The position numbers and the translations under genes were made by a program. From an uncultured Pseudoxanthomonas sp. (GTDB taxonomy: Bacteria > Pseudomonadota > Gammaproteobacteria > Xanthomonadales > Xanthomonadaceae): 14,095 nucleotides of DNA. Positions 7,572 through 14,095 of this stretch are shown here, piece after piece. Within the stretch, counting starts at the first letter, position 1; every line of letters starts with the position of its first letter. The notes under the pieces were generated by a model that searched no databases, was not told where the DNA came from, and saw only the letters and a program-made list of their open reading frames with translations. The DNA lies in NCBI GenBank assembly GCA_937975725.1, contig CALJUL010000041.1, positions 1 to 14,095 of the forward strand. Reading direction: 5' to 3'.

Positions 7572-8441
7572 ATGAACAACGTCGAAAAACTGCAGCGCAC
7601 CCGTCAGTACGCCACCATCCGCGTCGAATCCGCGCCGGACGGCAACAGTCACTGGATGTACATGCACAACGACGCGCCCACCGGCTCGCGCCCGTGCTTC
7701 CGCAGCGATCTGCTGGACGACATGTGGAGCTTCACCTCGTCCATCACCATGCGCGAGAGCGAGCGCCAGCCCGGCCGGCTGCGCCACTTCGTGCTGGCCT
7801 CGGCGGCCAACGCATTCAACCTCGGCGGCGACCTGGACCTGTTCGCGCGCCTGATCCGCAACAACGACCGCGAACGCCTGCTGGCCTACGCGCGCCGCTG
7901 CATCGACGGCGTGTACACGCTGCACAACGGCCTCGGCGGCGACGTGCGCACCATCGCGCTGCTGCAGGGCGACGCCCTGGGCGGCGGCCTGGAGATGGCG
8001 CTGGCCTGCCACACCATCGTGGCCGAGGAAGGCGTGGAAATGGGCCTGCCGGAAGTGCTGTTCGGGCTGTTCCCGGGCATGGGCGCCTATTCTTTCCTGT
8101 GCAAGCGCGTGTCGCCGCAACTGGCCGAGCGCATCATCCTGGAAGGCAACATGTACACCAGCGAGCAGTTCCACCAGATGGGCATCGTCGACGTGCTGGT
8201 GCCGAAGGGCCAGGGCGAGGCCGCCGTGCAGGAACTGATCCGCCAGCAGCAGCGCGCCCCGTATTCGCACCTGGCCATGAACGCGGTGCGCCAGTTGGCC
8301 CAGCGCGTCAGCTACGACGAACTGATGGGCATCACCGAGATCTGGGTGGACACCGCGCTGGCGCTGGGCGACAAGTCCCTGCGCATGATGGAGCGCATCG
8401 TCCGCGCCCAGGAACGTCGCGCCAGTTCGCACGCCGCCTGA
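7572..8441 (+). CDS. rpfF: DSF synthase RpfF (crotonase-fold enoyl-CoA hydratase/thioesterase)
   Basis: RpfF makes the diffusible signal factor (cis-11-methyl-2-dodecenoic acid and relatives) by dehydrating a 3-hydroxyacyl-ACP and releasing the free acid. The 289 residues equal the X. campestris length. Crotonase features are present: NLGGDLDLF (83-91) for the oxyanion hole, GDALGGGLEMALA (133-145) and GLPEVLFGLFPGMGA (158-172). The two catalytic glutamates fall at exactly Glu141 and Glu161, as in X. campestris RpfF. The ATG at 7572 is preceded by AGGAG six bases away. An in-frame GTG-ATG at 7497 would add 25 residues, but they are Pro-rich and unlike the family. RpfF is normally held inactive by the receiver domain of RpfC, whose gene lies convergently 123 bases downstream. 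Confidence 0.98.
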   Translation: MNNVEKLQRTRQYATIRVESAPDGNSHWMYMHNDAPTGSRPCFRSDLLDDMWSFTSSITMRESERQPGRLRHFVLASAANAFNLGGDLDLFARLIRNNDRERLLAYARRCIDGVYTLHNGLGGDVRTIALLQGDALGGGLEMALACHTIVAEEGVEMGLPEVLFGLFPGMGAYSFLCKRVSPQLAERIILEGNMYTSEQFHQMGIVDVLVPKGQGEAAVQELIRQQQRAPYSHLAMNAVRQLAQRVSYDELMGITEIWVDTALALGDKSLRMMERIVRAQERRASSHAA

Positions 8442-8510
8442 CACCCCGTCCCAGCCCAGCAGTACACGCCATGACAGGGGGCGGGAAGTGCGCGATGCAT
8501 TTCTCCGAAT

Positions 8511-8553
8511 GGCGGGCCGGCGTCAGCCGCCCGCCCCAGGCCCCGCCGGGGCC
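8511..8553. terminator. Hairpins between convergent rpfF and rpfC (possible bidirectional terminator)
   Basis: GGCGGG-C-CGGC (8511-8521) pairs with GCCGCCCGCC (8526-8535) around a GTCA loop, ten pairs with one bulged C. A second stem, GGCCCC-GCC-GGGGCC, spans 8539-8553. They sit between the two convergent stop codons (8441 and 8565). No T-run follows in either direction, so the terminator role is inferred from position and stem strength. Confidence 0.5.
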
Positions 8554-8564
8554 CCAGCGAACCC

Positions 8565-10772
8565 CTACTTGCGGTCACTGCCCTGCTCGGCGGCCGCGTG
8601 CCGCGCGCGCTCGCGCGCTTCCAGCGCCGCCCGGCCCTGCGCCAGGTGCGCGTTCACCGTCGCCAGCCGCTGACGCCATTCCTTCGAGATCTGCCAGTCC
8701 GCCAGCCGCATCAGTTCGCTGGCCGCCGACGCCAGCTTGACCAGGCCCAGGTTGCTGGCCACGCCCTTCAGCGCATGCGCGTGGTCACGCAGGTGGTCGC
8801 CGTCGCCGCGCTCCATCGCGTGCGCCATCGCGCCGATGCAGCCGTCGGCGTCGTTGAGGCATTGCGCGATGAACTCGCGCTCGAAGGCATCGCCCATTCC
8901 CAGCGCGCTGAGCTCGTCCAGCACGCTGACGTCCAGCACGCCGTCGGACATGGATTCGGCGCGCACCGGCACCGGCGCGACGACGGAACCCGTGGCCGTG
9001 GCCTTGCCCGCGGTGGCGATGTCGGCCAGCACGTCCAGCAGGCGCGAGGCGACCACCGGCTTGGCCAGGAAGGCGCGTGCGCCGGCCTGTTCGCAGCGCT
9101 GGATGGATTCGGGAGTGACGTCGGCGCTGAGGATGATCACCGGCGTGCGGATGCCGCTGCCGGCCTCCATCACGCGCAGTTGCTTGAGCAGGTCCAGGCC
9201 GCTGATGCCGGGCATGTGCAGGTCGCAGATCACCACGTCGAAGGCCGAGGACTCCAGCGCGTCCAGCACTTCCTCGCCGCCGTTGACGCAGGTGATGCGG
9301 TGGCCGGCCTTCTGCAGCAGGCGCTGCACCACCATGCGGTTGGCCTCGTGGTCGTCGGCCACCAGTACCTGCATCGTGCGCACGCGGGCGCGGTGGCGCA
9401 GGAAGGGGTCGGAGAACGCGATGATGTTCTCGGCCCCACCCTCCTGCCGGTCCGACAGCCAGTCGTCGGCGTGTTCCTGCACCGCCGGTACCACCACGCG
9501 CTCGGGCACGGCCTCGAACGGCAGTTCCACCCAGAAGCAGCTTCCGCGGTTCTCGTGGCTCTCGAAACCGATGGTGCCGCCCATCGCCTCGGTCAGGCCC
9601 TTGGCGATGGTGGTGCCCAGGCCGGTGCCGCCGTAGCGGCGGTTGAGACTGGCGTCGGCCTGCTCGAAGGCTTCGAACAGGCGCTCGCGCAGCGCCTGGG
9701 GAATGCCGATGCCGGTGTCGGTGACGGTGAAGCGCAACCGCACCCGGCCGTCGGCCTGTTCCGACGCCATCGGCTGCACCTGCAGGCGCACTTCGCCCTC
9801 GTCGGTGAACTTGACCGCGTTGCCGGCCAGGTTCAGCAGCACCTGGCGCAGGTGGCCGGCGTCGCCGCGCAGGCGCGAGGGAATGGCGCCGTCCACCAGG
9901 CTTTCGTAGCGCACCTGCTTGCCGCGCGCCTGCGGGGTGAGCATCAGGCCGATGCTCTCGACCACTTCGCGCGGCGAGAACTCCACCACGTTGAGCTTGA
10001 GCTTGCCCGCCTCGATGGCGGAGATGTCCAGCACGTCCTCGACCAGGCCCAGCAACGTGCGCGTGGACGCCTGGATGGTGGACAGGCATTCGCGCTGCTC
10101 GCTGTCCAGCCGGGTGGTGGCCAGCAGTTCGGACATGCCCGCCAACCCGTTCAGCGGCGTGCGGAACTCATGGCTCATGTTGGCCAGGAAGCGGCTCTTA
10201 GCCTCGTTCGCGCGACGCGCCTCCTCGGTGGCGCGGGTCAGGTCGCGCAGCAGCCCGGACAGGTACATGGGCACGGCGACCAGGCCCACCCACAGGCCCA
10301 GGCCCAGGCTGAAGTTGTCGCGCCAGTAGGGGTTCAGGCAGATCACCGCGCCGAAGCCCAGGCAGGCCGACACCACCGCGCCGACCAGGTAGCGGTTGCC
10401 GTAGCGCAGGCCGTTGCCCACCGTCACCCACATCATGATGACGTACAGCCAGGCCAGCGGTTCGCCCTTGAGCACCATGGCCACGGTCATCAGGCCGTAG
10501 TCGGTGACCATGCCGATGATACGGCGCACGTGCGACCTGCCCGGCGAGACCAGGATGCCGATGAACAGGCCCAGGCCGATGACCGCGCCCACGCCGCTCA
10601 TCGCCGCGGACCATGCATAGACGTCCGGCGGAAGCTTGCCGTAGAAGGCCGCCACCGCCATGTACAGGATCACGCCGGTGAAGATGATGACGCGGATGGC
10701 CGTCTGGCCATGCTCGCTGTCGGGCCTGTTGGCCAGCCGGCTCCGGATCCATGCGGACAGGTTGCGTTCCAT
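8565..10772 (-). CDS. rpfC: DSF sensor hybrid histidine kinase RpfC
   Basis: A 735-residue inner-membrane receptor for DSF. A short N-terminal segment precedes about five hydrophobic spans between residues 25 and 175. The linker NEAKSRFLANMSHEFRTP follows with phospho-His201, then the ATPase domain: N-box Asn318 in LNLAGNAVKF, G1 DTGIGIP (352-358), and G2 GGTGLGTTIA (381-390). The receiver domain starts near 468 (Asp473/Asp474, phospho-Asp517 in CDLHMPG, Ser549, Lys571). The C-terminal HPt domain carries His666 in HALKG. In X. campestris the receiver also binds and inhibits RpfF; phosphate passes through HPt to RpfG. The start lies three bases after the rpfG stop; the GGAG ribosome-binding site (10782-10779) lies in the last rpfG codons, implying coupled translation. 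The five-span input region marks the classical RpfC type. Confidence 0.97.
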   Translation of the reverse strand: MERNLSAWIRSRLANRPDSEHGQTAIRVIIFTGVILYMAVAAFYGKLPPDVYAWSAAMSGVGAVIGLGLFIGILVSPGRSHVRRIIGMVTDYGLMTVAMVLKGEPLAWLYVIMMWVTVGNGLRYGNRYLVGAVVSACLGFGAVICLNPYWRDNFSLGLGLWVGLVAVPMYLSGLLRDLTRATEEARRANEAKSRFLANMSHEFRTPLNGLAGMSELLATTRLDSEQRECLSTIQASTRTLLGLVEDVLDISAIEAGKLKLNVVEFSPREVVESIGLMLTPQARGKQVRYESLVDGAIPSRLRGDAGHLRQVLLNLAGNAVKFTDEGEVRLQVQPMASEQADGRVRLRFTVTDTGIGIPQALRERLFEAFEQADASLNRRYGGTGLGTTIAKGLTEAMGGTIGFESHENRGSCFWVELPFEAVPERVVVPAVQEHADDWLSDRQEGGAENIIAFSDPFLRHRARVRTMQVLVADDHEANRMVVQRLLQKAGHRITCVNGGEEVLDALESSAFDVVICDLHMPGISGLDLLKQLRVMEAGSGIRTPVIILSADVTPESIQRCEQAGARAFLAKPVVASRLLDVLADIATAGKATATGSVVAPVPVRAESMSDGVLDVSVLDELSALGMGDAFEREFIAQCLNDADGCIGAMAHAMERGDGDHLRDHAHALKGVASNLGLVKLASAASELMRLADWQISKEWRQRLATVNAHLAQGRAALEARERARHAAAEQGSDRK

Positions 10773-10775
10773 CGC

Positions 10776-11915
10776 TCACTCCATCCCGGGGCGGCTCTGC
10801 ACCGTCGAGTAGCGCGCGCAGATGTCGTCCAGCCGCTCGCGCCCGCGGATCAGCGCGTCCACGCAGGACGGATCGAACAGGCGTCCGCGCTGCGCGTACA
10901 GGTAGGCCAGCGCGGCGTCCTTGTCCCACGCCTTCTTGTACGGGCGCGGCGAGATCAGCGCGTCGAACACGTCGGCCACCGCCACGATGCGCGCCTCCAG
11001 CGGGATCTCTTCGCCCACCAGGCCGTCGGGATAACCGCTGCCGTCGTAGCGCTCGTGGTGGCGCAGGGCGATCAGCGCGCCGGTCTGGATGAAGCGGTTC
11101 TGGCTGCCGGACAGCAACTGGTGGCCGATCTTGGGATGGCGGCGCATGACCTCGGTCTCTTCCGTGGTCAGCGGGCCGGCCTTCATCAGCACCGAGTCGG
11201 GAATGGCGATCTTGCCCATGTCGTGCAGCGGAGCCGCCATCTCGATGGCGCGTACCTCGTCCTCCGGCAGCCCGAGCTGCTCGGCGATCAGGCCGGCGAC
11301 GTGCGCCATGCGCTCCAGGTAGGCGCTGGTGCCGCTGTCGCGGTACTCGATGGCGCGCGCCAGGCGCGAGAGCGTCTCGCGCTCGCGCTCCTCCACCTCG
11401 TGCATGCTGGACAGCAGACGCTGCTCCAGCGATAGCGCGCGCTGCTTGACGTTCTCGGCCTGCTGGCGCAGTTGCAGCAGGTTGCGGCAGCGGGCGCGCA
11501 GCTCGCGCGGGCGCACCGGCTTGACCAGGAAATCGATGACGCCGGCCTCCAGCGCGGCCTGGCGGATCGGCTCGTCGCCCACCACGGTGATCAGGATGAT
11601 GGCGATGTCGCGGTGCATCGGCAGCCGGCGGAAGCGGCGGGCGAATTCCAGCCCGTCCATGCCCGGCATGCGGTAGTCCAGCAGCAGCAGGTCGGTGCGG
11701 TTCTTCTCGCACCATTCCAGCGCGGCCAGCGGGTCGCCGAAATCGTGCACGCTCAGCTCGGAAGCGATGTCCTCGATGACGTGGCGCAGCATCGTGCGCG
11801 CGGACGTCTGATCGTCGACGATGACGATGTTCAATGCGCTGCCCACCCCTTGGGGCCACATCAAGTGGCTATCGGGCAAGGATACTCCGGCGGCAGGAAC
11901 GCTGGTATCAAGCAT
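10776..11915 (-). CDS. rpfG: Cyclic di-GMP phosphodiesterase response regulator RpfG
   Basis: A 379-residue two-domain regulator. The receiver domain (about 28-145) has Asp34/Asp35, phospho-Asp80 in LLLLDYRMPGMDG and Lys132. A helical linker (about 150-185) leads to the HD-GYP domain (about 185-360), with His231-Asp232 in APLHDMGK and HHERYDGSGYPDG (286-298), which includes the GYP triplet. All metal-ligand motifs are intact, so it should hydrolyse cyclic di-GMP when phosphorylated by RpfC, relieving repression of virulence and motility genes. The N-terminal run ALNIVIVDDQTSARTMLRHV matches X. campestris RpfG as I remember it. GAGAGG lies about nine bases before the ATG. It is first in an rpfG-rpfC operon; the rpfH gene of X. 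campestris pv. campestris is missing between them. Confidence 0.98.
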   Translation of the reverse strand: MLDTSVPAAGVSLPDSHLMWPQGVGSALNIVIVDDQTSARTMLRHVIEDIASELSVHDFGDPLAALEWCEKNRTDLLLLDYRMPGMDGLEFARRFRRLPMHRDIAIILITVVGDEPIRQAALEAGVIDFLVKPVRPRELRARCRNLLQLRQQAENVKQRALSLEQRLLSSMHEVEERERETLSRLARAIEYRDSGTSAYLERMAHVAGLIAEQLGLPEDEVRAIEMAAPLHDMGKIAIPDSVLMKAGPLTTEETEVMRRHPKIGHQLLSGSQNRFIQTGALIALRHHERYDGSGYPDGLVGEEIPLEARIVAVADVFDALISPRPYKKAWDKDAALAYLYAQRGRLFDPSCVDALIRGRERLDDICARYSTVQSRPGME

Positions 11916-12248
11916 GTCGGTGGGCCTCTCGGTACTCAGGACCGCACGTGCACGGCGGCCACGGCGGGACCGATCCGCAATCCGGGGCCCCCTCCCCTGA
12001 CGACTATCGGCACGGCGGCCGCAGAATTGAGCGACCGCCCCGCAGGCGACGCAGGAAGCGTGCCAGTCCCCCCGTCCGCAGGGGCGCCTTCTTCACTCCA
12101 ACGTACCCGCGGCGGAAAAAGGCCATCCCGGGGCGGTTTCCCCGCGTCCTGGCGGAAGCATCCGGGCCGCCGCCGCGCCTTCACGGCCTGCCGCCGTCCG
12201 GCCGGGAAGTGCCCTTTCACGTCACTTTCAGGACGAGTGGGGCCGGCC
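11916..12248 (-). promoter_or_regulatory. Gap between lysS and rpfG; presumed rpfG-rpfC promoter
   Basis: These 333 bases hold no convincing gene. On the minus strand, CGGGG/CCCCG (12144-12140 with 12133-12129, loop AAACCG) is followed after eight bases by TTTTT (12120-12116), which may be a weak terminator for lysS. The rest should hold the promoter of rpfG-rpfC, but I see no clear -35/-10 pair. GAGAGG close to 11925-11930 is the rpfG ribosome-binding site. Confidence 0.35.
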
Positions 12249-13769
<1,521 letters not shown>

Positions 13770-13786
13770 GGCGTCAGGAGAGGAGA

Positions 13787-13897
13787 AGTGAGGGGAGAGG
13801 AGTGAGGAGTGAGAGGCGCGGGAGAGATCACAAGAGGAAGCGGCCAGCGGATCCGCGCTGCCTGTTCTTCCTCACTGCTCACTCCTCTGCCCTCACT
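13787..13897. repeat. Long imperfect inverted repeat between prfB and lysS
   Basis: A 27-base purine-rich arm (13787-13813, made of AGTGAGG and GGAGTGAG units) is the reverse complement of a 27-base arm at 13871-13897, with only two mismatches. The spacer of 57 bases contains a perfect 10-base palindrome, GCGGATCCGC (13847-13856), and a nested GAGGAAG/CTTCCTC pair (13834-13840, 13867-13873). In the prfB-lysS transcript this would fold as one long stem whose 3' arm ends 17 bases before the lysS start. It may be a terminator-like, processing or translation-control structure, or an extragenic repeat element. Confidence 0.7.
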
Positions 13898-13903
13898 CCC
13901 CGC

Positions 13904-14095
13904 TTACGCGTCGATGCGTTTGGCGCCGGCTTCCAGGCCGGATTTCAGGCTCGCTTCCAGGAACTCGTCCAGGTCGCCGTCCAGCACCTTCTGGGTGTCG
14001 GTGCGCTCCACGCCGGTGCGCAGGTCCTTGATGCGGCTCTGGTCCAGCACGTAGTTGCGGATCTGGCTGCCCCAGCCGATGTCGGACTTGGTGGC
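13904..14095 (-). CDS. prfB: Peptide chain release factor 2, C-terminal end (5' part outside window)
   Basis: The minus-strand frame entering from the right edge gives 63 residues and a TAA stop (13906-13904). It reads DIGWGSQIRNYVLDQSRIKD (from residue 5) and then LRTGVE, VLDGDLDEFLEASLKSGLEA, the hallmark C-terminus of RF2, which releases peptides at UGA and UAA. The GGQ loop, the SPF anticodon-like motif and the usual programmed frameshift near the start are all outside the window. It is upstream of lysS, the usual bacterial prfB-lysS pair. Confidence 0.96.
   Translation of the reverse strand, partial: ATKSDIGWGSQIRNYVLDQSRIKDLRTGVERTDTQKVLDGDLDEFLEASLKSGLEAGAKRIDA

Noticed and set aside
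8598..11435. 945-residue plus-strand ORF opposite rpfC and rpfG
   Set aside because: It spans two well-identified genes on the other strand and consists of His/Gln/Ala/Val-rich shadow translation.
13809..14054. 81-residue plus-strand ORF at the right edge
   Set aside because: It is the antisense of the prfB 3' end, which is unmistakable on the minus strand.

Overview
The window is a high-GC chromosomal segment from a gammaproteobacterium of the Xanthomonadaceae/Lysobacteraceae (a Xanthomonas, Stenotrophomonas, Lysobacter or Pseudoxanthomonas relative). The evidence is the gene content and order. The window holds the rpf locus for diffusible signal factor (DSF) quorum sensing, in the arrangement aconitase (rpfA) ... 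rpfB, rpfF, convergent with rpfC and rpfG, then lysS and prfB. The proteins align almost residue for residue with what is known of the Xanthomonas campestris Rpf proteins (RpfF is 289 aa with Glu141/Glu161; RpfG has REC plus HD-GYP; RpfC is a five-TM hybrid kinase with REC and HPt).

Layout. 1-1162 (+): C-terminal part of the aconitase AcnA/RpfA, cut by the window edge. 1163-1568: a gene-free convergent gap with two overlapping GC-rich hairpins, a REP doublet symmetrical about base 1302, and a single third REP copy. 1569-4025 (-): a secreted S9 serine peptidase of the glutamyl-endopeptidase type. 4162-5042 (+): a doubtful small ORF overlapping, by ATGA, a small secreted protein of unknown function. 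5057-5509 (-): an NTF2-like lipoprotein. 5624-7306 (+): rpfB, a FadD-type acyl-CoA ligase, closed by a strong intrinsic terminator. 7572-8441 (+): rpfF, the DSF synthase, behind a 210-base leader. 8565-10772 and 10776-11915 (-): rpfC and rpfG, three bases apart, transcribed as rpfG-rpfC. 12249-13769 (-): lysS. 13904-14095 (-): the 3' end of prfB. A long purine/pyrimidine inverted repeat lies between prfB and lysS.

How the genes work together. RpfF makes the cis-2-unsaturated fatty acid signal from acyl-ACP. RpfB activates and removes fatty acids, including the signal. RpfC senses DSF at the membrane, holds RpfF inactive through its receiver domain at low signal, and at high signal phosphorylates RpfG. 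RpfG then degrades cyclic di-GMP through its HD-GYP domain. RpfA links the locus to central metabolism and iron. lysS and prfB are housekeeping neighbours. rpfH, found between rpfG and rpfC in X. campestris pv. campestris, is absent.

The protein families are well known and I found no convincing new defence, mobile or biosynthetic system. The less explained parts are the 4.1-5.5 kb block between peptidase and rpfB, and the structured intergenic regions.
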